From: Vibrio porteresiae DSM 19223
Lineage (GTDB): Bacteria; Pseudomonadota; Gammaproteobacteria; Enterobacterales; Vibrionaceae
NCBI RefSeq assembly: GCF_024347055.1
Contig: NZ_AP024896.1
Span: forward strand, 186,001 to 250,000
Reading direction: 5' to 3'
Length of the DNA stretch: 64,000 nucleotides
The notes under the pieces were generated by a model. The model was not told where the DNA came from and searched no databases. It worked only from the letters and a program-made list of their open reading frames with translations. Of the stretch, positions 9,777 to 19,203 are shown in pieces (position 1 is the stretch's first letter; each line of letters begins with the position of its first letter). The translations under genes were made by a program, and so were the position numbers.

Positions 9777-10271
9777 TTAATTCATTACTGCCACACTCGG
9801 CTGTAACTCATTAAAACGTTTAAGTTGAGTAAAATAATGGTGTGCGCGTTCGACTTGTTCATATTCTAATTGCCATTGCGCATTACGTTGCGCATGGCAG
9901 AACGCACCCATGTGTTTAAGCAGGTCTTCACTCTGTTTTTCAAGGACAGGCGCGACGCTGCCAATCAGATCTGAAGACTCGATAGCGAGAAATTGCATTA
10001 GCCCATAAGACTGATTCAGTACCTCAAACGCGCGGTGCTGTTGTCCCATGTTGTTGAGAATTTCCGCTTGATATACGGCGGTATCTCTTAGGCCAGCAAT
10101 CAGACAGGCGAACTGACACGGTTTGGTGTCATGATCACTGGCTGCTTGATGAATATGTCCGGGCAAGTCGTGAAGCACGTCCTCAAGCAGATAGTGAGCT
10201 TGTGGCCAATGGCCCTGTTTAAGCAATTCTTCAGCTTTAAGGAAGCTTGACCAGCACTGTTGTAAATCCAT
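9777..10271 (-). CDS. Conserved hypothetical helical protein preceding the ABC gene
   Basis: 164 residues, soluble and almost entirely helical. The start at 10271 has a good GGAGA site seven bases upstream. The first 70 residues (FLKAEELLKQGHWPQAHYLL and AEILNNMGQQHRAFEVLNQS) have a tetratricopeptide-like rhythm. No catalytic motif or signal peptide was seen. The gene is tightly coupled to the double-ATPase ABC gene, suggesting an accessory role, but this is inference. Function is unknown. Confidence 0.75.
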   Translation of the reverse strand: MDLQQCWSSFLKAEELLKQGHWPQAHYLLEDVLHDLPGHIHQAASDHDTKPCQFACLIAGLRDTAVYQAEILNNMGQQHRAFEVLNQSYGLMQFLAIESSDLIGSVAPVLEKQSEDLLKHMGAFCHAQRNAQWQLEYEQVERAHHYFTQLKRFNELQPSVAVMN

Positions 10272-10475
10272 CTTCGGTTCTCCAAGGATTCAGATGAACT
10301 ATTATTTAAATGCAATTAGTTCTCAATTGCAAATGATAGTTATTGTTATAAGGGGTGTTGTTGGTTGATTTTTGTCCACTTAGACGGGGGTAAGGGGTAA
10401 GTCACTAAATATTCGATGATTTCATTCTAGACTTAGGCTAAAACAATATTCATACCAATGAATGGAGGGGGAGTG

Positions 10476-12836
10476 ATGGCGATTAAGACTCTAACCGCTG
10501 AGGAGCTGTACAAGGTTGCAGACCTTGAAGCGCTGCCATGCAAGTCAACAAAAGAGCTGCCACCGATCGATGAAATCGTCGGGCAAGAGCGAGCACAAAA
10601 AGCGGTGGAATTTGCCATGTCTATTCGGGAAAAGGGCTACAACATGTATGCCATTGGCCGAAATGGATTGGGCAAACGCACCATGATTCTCCGTTATCTA
10701 AACCGTCACCAACACGGTAGCGAAGCGCTGTTTGATTGGTGTTATGTGGCGAATTTCGAAGATATCCGCACGCCAAAAGTGCTGAAATTGCCAAGTGGTA
10801 TTGGTGTTAAGTTGCGTCAAGATATCGAGAAATTGATGGCGCGCTTAGTCAAAGCGATTCCGCTCGCGTTTGACAACGAAATCTATTTTAGTCGTTCAGA
10901 GAAACTCAAAAACCAATTAACCCAAAAGCAAGAGTCTGAACTAGAAAACATCACTAAAACCGCGAAAGAGCGAGGCGTAAACCTTACGATTACTCCACAA
11001 GGCGACTACCAATTTGTGGCGATGAACGGCGAGGAGATGCACACCGAAGAGACATTTGATGCGCTGAGTAAGAAAGAGCAAGAGTACTTTAGCAATACCA
11101 TCGATGAACTCGAAGTGGCACTGCGCAATATGGTGCGCCAACTGACCGAGTGGGAAGAAGGCTACAGTGAGAAAATCAAGAAGCTAAATGATGAAGTGAC
11201 CATGAGTGTGATTGGTCATTTTATTAAGCAACTGAAAAAGAACTACAACAAATATCCTGAGATCAAAAACTATCTCAATGATTTACAGAAAGATATTGTC
11301 GAAAACGTCGACATCTTTTTGGAAGAAGATACCGATCAGGCGGAAGTGTCGACCGCGGCGCTGGATAAGCGTTTACCGCGTCGTTATAAAGTGAACGTGT
11401 TGGTCAGCCGTCCTTCGGATGAGTTGCCGATTGTGGTCGAAGAAAACCCTAACTATCACTCTCTATTTGGCTACATTGAAACAGCAACCTACAAAGGAAC
11501 CGTCTTTACCGACTTCTCATTGATTCGTGCTGGTAGCTTGCACAAAGCCAATGGTGGCGTGCTGCTGATGGACGCTGTGAAAGTGTTAGAGCAACCTTAC
11601 GTGTGGGATGGTTTGAAACGGGCACTGCGCTCACGTCAGCTCAGCTTCACCTCACTGGAAAAAGAGGTCACGCTGACGGGGACGGTATCACTTGATCCTG
11701 AACCAATTCCATTGGATGTGAAAATCATTCTGTTTGGTGATTACCGTACGTATGAACTGCTGACTCATTACGATCCAGAATTTGGTGAGCTGTTCCGGGT
11801 TACCGCCGATTTTGAAGATGAAATGAAGCGCACACCAGACTCAGAGCTGCATTATGCACGTTTGATTTCCAGCATGGTGCACGATAATGGGCTGTTGCAT
11901 TGCGACCGCAAGGCGATTGCTCGCATCATCGAGCACAGTTCGCGCATTACGGGCAGCCAGATGAAACTGTCACTGCATGCGGCGCACATTGCTAATTTGC
12001 TGCGTGAGGCAAATTACGTGGCGAAACAAGCCAATTCGACCATGATTCGCCAAAGCCACGTTGATGATGCACTGCATAACCAAGAGCTGCGTGTTAATCG
12101 CTTGCAAGAAAGCGTGATGGAAACCTTTATGGATGGCACCACGCTGATTCAAACGCAAGGCACGGCGATTGGCCAAGTGAATGCGCTTTCGGTGTTGGCG
12201 ACCAATGATTACGCGTTTGGTGCGCCGAACCGTATCACTGCGACCACCTCTTACGGTGATGGAGACATTATCGATATCGAACGCAGCGTGGATTTGGGCG
12301 GCAGTATTCACTCGAAAGGGGTGATGATTCTTTCTGCTTATTTGAACTCTGTGTTTGGCCGTACTGCGCGTGTACCGCTCACAACGACCATTACGTTTGA
12401 ACAAAACTATGGTGGTGTGGATGGCGACAGTGCGAGTATGGCGGAGTTTTGTGCTATCGTTTCTGCGTTCTCCAAACACCCGAACCGCCAAGATATTGCG
12501 ATTACCGGTTCCATGAACCAGTTTGGTGAGTCGCAACCGATTGGTGGCTTAAACGAGAAGATTGAAGGTTTCTTCAATGTCTGTCAGATCAAAGGTCGAC
12601 ACGATGAACAAGGGGTGATCATTCCTCGTTCGAACGTGCATAACTTGATGCTGCGCTCTGACATCGTAAAAGCGGTTGAGAAAGGCGAGTTCCACATCTG
12701 GGCAATCGACCATGTTACTGAAGCGATTGAAATTTTCACTGGCAAGCAAGCGGGGGTGGCAACTCAAGATGGTAGCTATCCTGTCGACACCATTTTTGGT
12801 TTGGCTCAAGCCAAATTAAACGCATTGCGTAAGTAA
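10476..12836 (+). CDS. Lon-like AAA-family protease (LonB/YcbZ group)
   Basis: 786 residues. The start at 10476 (MAIKTL) is decided by GGAGGGGGAG directly upstream. An earlier in-frame ATG at 10458 lies before that site. The N-terminal P-loop reads GRNGLGKR, with Arg where Ser/Thr is usual. A long helical insert follows at about 110-280, then the sensor region HKANGGVLLMDA, where the usual Walker B glutamate is Ala. The C-terminal Lon protease domain is intact: Ser in GGVDGDSASMAEF and Lys in GGLNEKIEGFF make the Ser-Lys dyad. Lon-family enzymes degrade misfolded or regulatory proteins in the cytoplasm. Substrates of this branch are little known. Confidence 0.88.
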   Translation: MAIKTLTAEELYKVADLEALPCKSTKELPPIDEIVGQERAQKAVEFAMSIREKGYNMYAIGRNGLGKRTMILRYLNRHQHGSEALFDWCYVANFEDIRTPKVLKLPSGIGVKLRQDIEKLMARLVKAIPLAFDNEIYFSRSEKLKNQLTQKQESELENITKTAKERGVNLTITPQGDYQFVAMNGEEMHTEETFDALSKKEQEYFSNTIDELEVALRNMVRQLTEWEEGYSEKIKKLNDEVTMSVIGHFIKQLKKNYNKYPEIKNYLNDLQKDIVENVDIFLEEDTDQAEVSTAALDKRLPRRYKVNVLVSRPSDELPIVVEENPNYHSLFGYIETATYKGTVFTDFSLIRAGSLHKANGGVLLMDAVKVLEQPYVWDGLKRALRSRQLSFTSLEKEVTLTGTVSLDPEPIPLDVKIILFGDYRTYELLTHYDPEFGELFRVTADFEDEMKRTPDSELHYARLISSMVHDNGLLHCDRKAIARIIEHSSRITGSQMKLSLHAAHIANLLREANYVAKQANSTMIRQSHVDDALHNQELRVNRLQESVMETFMDGTTLIQTQGTAIGQVNALSVLATNDYAFGAPNRITATTSYGDGDIIDIERSVDLGGSIHSKGVMILSAYLNSVFGRTARVPLTTTITFEQNYGGVDGDSASMAEFCAIVSAFSKHPNRQDIAITGSMNQFGESQPIGGLNEKIEGFFNVCQIKGRHDEQGVIIPRSNVHNLMLRSDIVKAVEKGEFHIWAIDHVTEAIEIFTGKQAGVATQDGSYPVDTIFGLAQAKLNALRK

Positions 12837-12855
12837 AATTATCGACCGAGTGAAA

Positions 12856-12889
12856 AGCCTGAGTAACCGAGTTTACTCAGGCTTTTTTT
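12856..12889 (+). terminator. Rho-independent terminator after the Lon-like gene
   Basis: AGCCTGAGTAA (12856-12866) and TTACTCAGGCT (12873-12883) form a perfect 11-bp stem followed by seven T. It ends the protease transcript and shows that the next gene does not start in this stretch. Confidence 0.95.
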
Positions 12890-13008
12890 ATGTAAAAAAG
12901 GTCGAATTTAGACCATGTTGCTGCCTATCTTTGCCTTGGGCATTACGATATAGTGATTTTCCTCTTTGTTTTTCATTTTATAACCGTAATGGTTTCCTCG
13001 GAGTTGTG

Positions 13009-14250
13009 ATGGAACATGACGAATCCCTATTTCGTTGGGATCGCGTGCGGCGTTTTACCAGTCCTGTTTGGGCGGTGTTGCTTGGCACTTTGTTAGTAAG
13101 AACCACCTATTTTATGGCGTGGCCATTTTTGATTGTGTTTTTGTATCAAGATTACCAAGCGAGCGCCGTGTTTATTGGGACAACATTGGCGCTTTCTGCC
13201 ACCGTTGGCTCGTTTACTGGCCTCTATGCGGGTTATCTTTCCGATCGTTTCGGTCGCAAAGTCGTCATGGTGGTAGGCGCATTGATTGCCATTTTCTCTT
13301 TTGGTGGTATCGGCTTGGCGAATCAGTTGTGGCAATTTACTTTGCTGGTGATTGGCACAGGATTGATGCGCCCGATGATCGAAGCGCCAGCCAAGTCGGT
13401 TATCGGCGACAGTTTAGAAAATAAAAAGGATCGCGAGTTAGCACTGAACTTACGCTACTTCTTGATCAACTTTGGTGGGGCGATTGGTCCTCTGATGGGG
13501 ATTGGTTTAGCGTTAGCGCATCCGCAAGTGCTGTTTCTCGCCACGGGAGTCAGTTATCTGATTTACTGTGTGGTGTTGATGGTGTTTTTGCCTTCTGGTC
13601 GAGTGGCTACTCCAAGTGGTTCCGATCTGCCCAATTTTGCTCAAACACTACGCGTGATCTCAAAAGACAGTCTCTTTATCAAAATGCTGGTGGCGAACTT
13701 CTTACTGATGTTTATCTATGGTCAGGTCGAGAGTTCATTACCGCAGATCATTGTCCGTTCAGGGTTTGATGAAGCTGCGACTTGGGTCTCAGGCTTGGTG
13801 TTAGTCAACACCGTTACTGTAATTGTGTTTCAATTTCCTACGCTCAAACTGATGGAGCGCTTGCCTCTGTTTGCACGCTCACGAATTGGCATGAGCTTGG
13901 TGGGGCTGTCTCAGGTGGTGTTTCTCTTTTCGTCGCCAGAATGGCCAGAGGGTTGGTATATCGCTGCATTTATCTTGGCGTTAGGTGAAGTGATCACCTT
14001 CCCAACCCTTGGGGTACAGATTGACCGTTTAGCGCCACCTCATTTACGGGGTAGCTATTTTGGAGCTGCGGCACTCTACTCATTAGGCTTTGCCGTGGCG
14101 CCAGTGGTGGGTGGCATATTGATTGCCTGGGGCGGTTCGGTGGTTCTCTTTGGTTTGTGCCTGCTGATGAGTGTCGTGATGGTCGGGCTGTATTGGCTAG
14201 CGGAACATCAACCCGATACCATGGTGCGTGAAAGTGCAGCTCAGTTGTAG
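13009..14250 (+). CDS. MFS transporter
   Basis: 413 residues from the ATG at 13009 (MEHDESLFRWDRV), with CGGAG upstream. An upstream in-frame ATG at 12850 is inside the preceding terminator and is not credible. Twelve hydrophobic segments are visible. The MFS motif A between helices 2 and 3 reads GYLSDRFGRKVVMVVGAL. The protein belongs to the drug/proton antiporter-like group (MdtG/YdeE style) in the inner membrane. Substrate cannot be told. It is a monocistronic gene between two terminators. Confidence 0.85.
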   Translation: MEHDESLFRWDRVRRFTSPVWAVLLGTLLVRTTYFMAWPFLIVFLYQDYQASAVFIGTTLALSATVGSFTGLYAGYLSDRFGRKVVMVVGALIAIFSFGGIGLANQLWQFTLLVIGTGLMRPMIEAPAKSVIGDSLENKKDRELALNLRYFLINFGGAIGPLMGIGLALAHPQVLFLATGVSYLIYCVVLMVFLPSGRVATPSGSDLPNFAQTLRVISKDSLFIKMLVANFLLMFIYGQVESSLPQIIVRSGFDEAATWVSGLVLVNTVTVIVFQFPTLKLMERLPLFARSRIGMSLVGLSQVVFLFSSPEWPEGWYIAAFILALGEVITFPTLGVQIDRLAPPHLRGSYFGAAALYSLGFAVAPVVGGILIAWGGSVVLFGLCLLMSVVMVGLYWLAEHQPDTMVRESAAQL

Positions 14251-14324
14251 CAATGATGATTACGATTGTTATGCCTGCTCGAAGAGCAAAAAGCGAAGCT
14301 CGTGAATACGCTCTATGCTAAGTG

Positions 14325-14360
14325 AAACAATAAGGCTCACCTCGGTGAGCCTTATTGTTT
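14325..14360. terminator. Bidirectional terminator between MFS and cfa
   Basis: A perfect 16-bp stem (14325-14340 with 14345-14360) closes a CTCG loop and has AAA on the left and TTT on the right. It serves both converging genes. Confidence 0.95.
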
Positions 14361-14364
14361 TGGC

Positions 14365-15534
14365 TTAGATTTGACGAACGTAAGCGGGTTGGCTAAGGTT
14401 GTGATGACTTAACACAAACTGCCAAACATTGATGTTACGAGCGCGAAACGCACCAGCACAGCTCAATAGGTAGTAACGCCACATTCTTCTAAAGCGTTCA
14501 CCGTATTTTTCGGCCAATTCCGGCCACGCTTTCTCAAAGTTTTCACACCATGCCACTAGAGTCTTGTCGTAGCTTTCACCGATATTGTGCACATCTTCAA
14601 TCACGAATTTGTTTTCCACCGCTTGGGCCAATTGGACAAAAGAGGGGCACACACCGTTGGGGAAAATGTATTTATCAATCCAAGGGTCGGTTTTCTCTGC
14701 GGACTCTTTGCCACCAATGGTGTGCAGGACAAATAAACCATCGTCTTTGAGCATGCGTTTGGCACAACGAAAATATTCGTCGTAATTACTTGGGCCAACG
14801 TGTTCAATCATGCCGACAGAGACGATACGGTCGTATTTCTCTTTAGGTTGGTATTCGCGATAGTCTTGCAGCACAAACGTAACGGGTAGGCGTTTGTCAT
14901 CAGCGATTTGCTGACCTAGCGCGGCTTGCTCATGAGACAGGGTAATACCATCGCAAATCACGCCATATTTTTCAGCAGCGTAATTCATAAAACTGCCCCA
15001 GCCACAGCCGATATCCAACACTCGCATCCCAGGTTTTAAACCGGCTTTACGGCAGATGAGGTCGAGTTTTGCTTCCTGAGCTTCTTCAAGATTTTCTGCA
15101 TGATGCCAATACGCACAGGTGTAGGTCATGCGTTTGTCGAGCATTTTCTGGAAAAGATCGTTGCCTAAATCGTAGTGAGAAGAAACGTCCTGTTTAGCGC
15201 GATTGATACTTTGGGGATTGACGAAATCTCGGAGCTTCGCCCCTGCGACATTCAACCCAATTTTAAATTTGGCTTTGTTATCCAGATGGGCTTCCAAATC
15301 GTGGCGCAACACGCGGTTAATGAGCTCATCAATCTGCTCGCATTCCCACATACCATCCATATAACTTTCGCCCAAACCTAATGAGCCTTGGCTAAATACT
15401 CGGTTGTAAAAAGCGTTATCCAAAACTTTGACGTCCCAAGGGCGAGAACCATTGATTTGAATATCAGTGTCTTTGAGTAAGTCCTCAAACAAGGACTGTA
15501 ACCCATGCTGATCAATGGGGTTAGATAGTATCAT
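14365..15534 (-). CDS. cfa: Cyclopropane-fatty-acyl-phospholipid synthase
   Basis: 389 residues. The start is the ATG at 15534 (MILSNPIDQHG), seven bases after GGAGAG. A further in-frame ATG 15 bases upstream overlaps that site. The SAM-binding motif is VLDIGCGWGSFMNYAAEKYG. Family markers include SQGSLGLGESYMDGMWEC, SHYDLGNDLFQKMLD, MTYTCAYW and GMIEHVGPSNYDEYF. The enzyme adds a methylene group from S-adenosylmethionine across double bases of membrane phospholipid acyl chains, usually in stationary phase or acid stress, acting at the membrane surface. Confidence 0.95.
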   Translation of the reverse strand: MILSNPIDQHGLQSLFEDLLKDTDIQINGSRPWDVKVLDNAFYNRVFSQGSLGLGESYMDGMWECEQIDELINRVLRHDLEAHLDNKAKFKIGLNVAGAKLRDFVNPQSINRAKQDVSSHYDLGNDLFQKMLDKRMTYTCAYWHHAENLEEAQEAKLDLICRKAGLKPGMRVLDIGCGWGSFMNYAAEKYGVICDGITLSHEQAALGQQIADDKRLPVTFVLQDYREYQPKEKYDRIVSVGMIEHVGPSNYDEYFRCAKRMLKDDGLFVLHTIGGKESAEKTDPWIDKYIFPNGVCPSFVQLAQAVENKFVIEDVHNIGESYDKTLVAWCENFEKAWPELAEKYGERFRRMWRYYLLSCAGAFRARNINVWQFVLSHHNLSQPAYVRQI

Positions 15535-15728
15535 CTGTGATCTCTCCATTTTCGTGCGAATGTTTAAGCGACGAGAGAGAACAAAAAAGTTGTTCCTAAC
15601 GACTCTGGTCGCTCATTTATCTAGCGAACAATAGGTCGGATTCAGAGGGCAAAGCTGTCTTTTCATATCGGGTATGAAGACAGGCAGTTTGAGAGCGGCG
15701 TGTATGACGATGCGCGAAGCATTGCGAT

Positions 15729-15758
15729 AGGGAAAAAACCGAGCGCGGTCTTTTCCCT
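15729..15758 (-). terminator. Terminator downstream of alr
   Basis: On the minus strand a GACCG/CGGT stem extended by A-T pairs is followed by six T. It lies 14 bases after the alr stop and ends the symporter-alr transcript. A second imperfect hairpin lies at about 15654-15682 (CTGTCTT arms). Confidence 0.75.
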
Positions 15759-15771
15759 AAGAGATTTGAGG

Positions 15772-16848
15772 TCAGCGAATAAAGCGTTTATTCACTCGTT
15801 TGGTCAGTTTGATCATCAGTTCATAAGGGATAGTTCCGATATGCGCTGCGACGGTTTCAACTGGTAAATGATTACCCCAAAACTCTACGTCATCTCCCAC
15901 TTTGTCCTGAGCATTAGGACCTAAGTCAACGGTTATCATATCCATGGACACTCGGCCTGAGATAGGTACGATGCGTCCATTCACGTACACAGGGGTTCCC
16001 TGTGGTGCGGTGCGGGGAAAGCCGTCACCGTAACCCAGCGCGATAACCCCCATAGTGGTGTCGCGTTGGGAAGTCCAAGTTTGGCTATAACCAACAGGTT
16101 GATTAGCTTGGTGTTGTCTTACTGCGATCAGCTTGGACTTCAATGTCATTACTGGTTGTAAACCGTGTTGGCGTCCAGTTTCACCTTCACAAGGTGAGAC
16201 GCCATAAATGGCAATCCCGCCACGGCATACTTCAAAATAAGCGTCATGCCAGAAAAGAATTCCGGCGGAATTGGCTAAGGTTTTCGGACCAGCATACTGG
16301 CTTGTTGCTTTTTTGAACAGGTTTATCTGTTGTTGAGTTGTGGGAGAGTCCAGATCATCCGCGCAACTAAAGTGACTCATAAACCCGACGTTTCCGGCAA
16401 TTTTACCCGTACGTTCAATTTTACTAACGTAGTCTGAAACTTCGTGAGGTTGGACACCTATGCGGTGCATCCCAGTATCTACTTTTAGCCACACCGAAAT
16501 GGGTTTGGTTAACTGGGCTTCTTCAAGATCGCGTAGCGTTTCCTGACAATGAATTGCTGTATGTAACTCCAATTCGGCTGCAGTTTCAAGATCTTCTTTG
16601 CAGAAACATCCTTCCAAAAGAAGGATAGGTTGAGAAATTCCCGCTTCTCGCAGTTCTACCGCTTCCTCAATTCGCGACACGGCAAACATGTCTGCTTGAG
16701 GAAGTGCTTTGGCCACTTCGACAGAGTTGTGACCATAAGCGTCGCCTTTTACGACCGCGACAAGCTTTTGATTTTTAAGGCGTGCTTTTAAGTTATCGTA
16801 ATTGTGCTGCAGAGCGGTTAAGTCAATGATGGCTTGTGCTGTAATCAT
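15772..16848 (-). CDS. alr: Alanine racemase
   Basis: 358 residues, the usual length. The pyridoxal-phosphate lysine is in VAVVKGDAYGHN near residue 34, and the second catalytic tyrosine is in ALGYGDGFPRTAP. There is no signal peptide, so this is the cytoplasmic alanine racemase rather than the periplasmic broad-spectrum type. It interconverts L- and D-alanine for peptidoglycan or catabolism. It lies 60 bp behind the alanine/sodium symporter gene on the same strand, so the pair suggests alanine import and racemisation. It may be a second alanine racemase serving catabolism, but that cannot be shown here. Confidence 0.95.
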   Translation of the reverse strand: MITAQAIIDLTALQHNYDNLKARLKNQKLVAVVKGDAYGHNSVEVAKALPQADMFAVSRIEEAVELREAGISQPILLLEGCFCKEDLETAAELELHTAIHCQETLRDLEEAQLTKPISVWLKVDTGMHRIGVQPHEVSDYVSKIERTGKIAGNVGFMSHFSCADDLDSPTTQQQINLFKKATSQYAGPKTLANSAGILFWHDAYFEVCRGGIAIYGVSPCEGETGRQHGLQPVMTLKSKLIAVRQHQANQPVGYSQTWTSQRDTTMGVIALGYGDGFPRTAPQGTPVYVNGRIVPISGRVSMDMITVDLGPNAQDKVGDDVEFWGNHLPVETVAAHIGTIPYELMIKLTKRVNKRFIR

Positions 16849-16875
16849 AATCTTTCCTGATTTTTTATCGAAGTT

Positions 16876-16899
16876 ATCCTCCTCATTGCTGAGGAGGAT
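16876..16899. other. Hairpin between the symporter and alr
   Basis: ATCCTCCTCA (16876-16885) and TGAGGAGGAT (16890-16899) form a perfect 10-bp stem with a 4-nt loop in the symporter-alr intercistronic gap. No T-run follows, so it is more likely an mRNA processing or stability element that tunes alr relative to the symporter. Confidence 0.55.
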
Positions 16900-16908
16900 T
16901 GAACTTAC

Positions 16909-18288
16909 TTATTTATTGGTTTCCATAGTGATTGCTTCTGCCTTACGTTCGGAAGCAAAGTAGCCTTTTGTCAGTTTAATCACGACAGGGCTGAGTACTG
17001 CGAGTGCAATTAAGTTCGGAATCGCCATCATGGCATTGAGGGTGTCGCCAAGTAGCCATACAAAATCAAGCGACATGGTTGCGCCGACTGGCAGAGCGAG
17101 AACGAAGATAATGCGAAACGGCAGAACCGCTTTATGGCCAAATAGATAGGTTGCACAACGCTCCCCATAAACAGACCAACCAACGATGGTAGTGAAGGCG
17201 AAAATGGCCAGCGCTACGGCGACCAAATAACCTCCAATACCAGGCAGAACTTGATCGAATGCAGCAGAAGTTAAGGCTGCACCTGACTCACCAGATGTCC
17301 ATTGACCTGTGATGATGATAACTAATCCGGTAATCGAACAAATCAAAATGGTGTCAATAAAGGTTCCTAACATGGCAATCAAACCTTGACGGACAGGATC
17401 GTCTGTATGGGCGCTGGCGTGAGCAATAGGGGCTGAACCTAAACCCGCTTCGTTAGAGAACACGCCACGAGCAACACCGTAGCGGATTGCCATCCACACC
17501 GTTGCACCAGCAAAGCCACCTTGTGCAGAAGAAGGAGTGAAGGCTTCTTGAATTACCGTACCAATGGCAGGTAACACCGCATGCGCATTTGAAATGAGAA
17601 TCACCGCGCCACAGCCAATGTAAGCCACTGCCATGAATGGAACGAGCGCACCAGCAAAAGCACCAATACGTTTGATCCCACCAAGCAATACGGCGCCAGC
17701 AAGCACCATAACCACAATACCGACGACCAAAGGTGAAATAGCAAAGGTGGTGTCGAGCACTTGGGCAATCGAGTTAATTTGCACTCCATTACCGATACCG
17801 AAACAGGCTACCGTACCAAACAAAGCAAATAGGGTACCCAGCCACTTCCATTTTTCGCCCATGCCATTTTTGATGTAGTACATAGGGCCGCCAACATAGC
17901 TGCCGTTTTTGTCTTTTTCGCGAAAATGTACCGCAAGAACCGCTTCAGCAAACTTGGTTGCCATGCCAAGTAACGCCGTCATCCACATCCAGAAGAGTGC
18001 GCCAGGACCACCGATAAACACTGCGGTCGCAACACCGGCGATGTTACCTGTCCCTACTGTGGCAGAAAGAGCCGTCATCAATGCTTGGAAAGGAGGAATT
18101 TCACCTTTTCCTTTGTCGGTGGTTTGACGTCCACTCCAAAGCAGTTTAAAGGCGCGACCAATATTAAATAGCGGCATAAACTTCAAGCCGATGTTTAGAA
18201 AAATGCCCACACCCAAGATCATCACTAGCATGGGGACGCCCCATACTAAGCCGTTAATCTTCCCTAATATATCTTGAATCAGTTCCAT
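16909..18288 (-). CDS. Alanine or glycine:sodium symporter (AGCS family)
   Basis: 459 residues from the ATG at 18288 (MELIQDILGKINGLVWG), preceded by GAGAGACAGGG. A TTG 15 bases upstream is in frame but less likely. The protein has about ten hydrophobic segments. AGCS signatures are present: ALSATVGTGNIAGVATAVFIGGPGA (split here as ALSATVGTGNIAG then VATAVFIGGPG) near residue 80 and EAGLGSAPIAHASAHT near residue 280. AGCS carriers import alanine, glycine or related amino acids with sodium across the inner membrane, and some accept D-alanine. It is transcribed with alr and divergently from the D-glutamate operon. Confidence 0.93.
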   Translation of the reverse strand: MELIQDILGKINGLVWGVPMLVMILGVGIFLNIGLKFMPLFNIGRAFKLLWSGRQTTDKGKGEIPPFQALMTALSATVGTGNIAGVATAVFIGGPGALFWMWMTALLGMATKFAEAVLAVHFREKDKNGSYVGGPMYYIKNGMGEKWKWLGTLFALFGTVACFGIGNGVQINSIAQVLDTTFAISPLVVGIVVMVLAGAVLLGGIKRIGAFAGALVPFMAVAYIGCGAVILISNAHAVLPAIGTVIQEAFTPSSAQGGFAGATVWMAIRYGVARGVFSNEAGLGSAPIAHASAHTDDPVRQGLIAMLGTFIDTILICSITGLVIIITGQWTSGESGAALTSAAFDQVLPGIGGYLVAVALAIFAFTTIVGWSVYGERCATYLFGHKAVLPFRIIFVLALPVGATMSLDFVWLLGDTLNAMMAIPNLIALAVLSPVVIKLTKGYFASERKAEAITMETNK

Positions 18289-19203
18289 CCCTGTCTCTCT
18301 CAATTAATCCCTAACGTACTGACAAACTTGGCGATACATCCACTCACATCTTCCTTAATTGTCGCCAATGAGCGTAATGCTATCGCTCAGTTTTCCAGTC
18401 ATTGGGAGTGCTGTTTAGATTTTCCTTCTCCAAACCGTTAGCAATATATAGACCAAAGGTTAACATTTGTTACCAAACTAGCGTAGTTGCCATATTTGGT
18501 GGAAAAACCCAGAGAGATATGCTGACGAAAGATTCTGTTAGATTGCTAGCAAAAAAAGACAGCGAGTTTTATAAAAAACTTTAAAGTGTATAAAAAATAA
18601 TATTTAAAACTTTTATTTAATTTGGGGAAAAATAGGGTGATAAACCAACTAAAAATAGGGTTATTGCTTGTTGTTGATTGAGTGTCGAATGCATAAAAAT
18701 AACCGTTTATGCACTATATTGGGGCTTGATATGGCTATATTTGCCTAATTTGGTGCATAAATAACTTGGCTTTTGAATATATAGGCTTGGTATTTTTAAG
18801 GTTATTATGTGATCTATTTCAGGTTTTTTAGAATAAATTTCGCAATATTTTCTTCGGATTAATTGACTATAACACCAGTCATAAAGCGAAATTATATAAA
18901 ATTAAATTTGGTTCGATAGCCATGGGATATTCTGAAACTGATCACCTAAGCTTTTATCATTCTCTATATTTGAATACATTTAAAGCATATTGTGTAAATT
19001 TTATCCTCAAGACTGTTTGTGAATTAATATTCTATTATAAGTGTTAAATGTGAATAATAATGCAAATTAATGGCTATCTATCGATTCAAAAATCTCATTT
19101 ACACATTTTTTCTGTCATGTATTTTGCACTGTAGAAGTGAAAGAAACACAACATTAATCACCAGTACCGATATTTAAACAGATTATTTAATGGAGATAGA
19201 AAG
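18289..19203. other. AT-rich divergent regulatory region, no gene seen
   Basis: This 915-bp gap separates the symporter-alr and dgcN-dgcA-dat units. A 60-codon frame at 18402-18584 lacks a ribosome binding site and family likeness. The gap has repeated motifs: TGCATAAA at 18690-18697, its inverse at 18706-18713 and another direct copy at 18754-18761, plus AAAAATAGGGT at 18628-18638 and 18651-18661. GGAGATAGAAAG just before 19204 supplies the dgcN ribosome binding site. Confidence 0.6.
18690..18761. promoter_or_regulatory. Candidate operator cluster (TGCATAAA repeats)
   Basis: TGCATAAA and its inverse TTTATGCA form an 8-bp inverted repeat with an 8-bp spacer (18690-18713). A further direct copy followed by TAAC lies at 18754-18765. 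The repeats sit between two divergent D-amino-acid units and could bind a shared regulator. The protein is unknown. Confidence 0.4.

Noticed and set aside
11970..12536. 188-codon minus-strand frame inside the Lon-like gene
   Set aside because: Antisense to the conserved protease domain; composition follows the codons of the real gene.
18402..18584. 60-codon frame in the D-amino-acid gap
   Set aside because: No ribosome binding site or recognisable product; lies in the divergent regulatory region.
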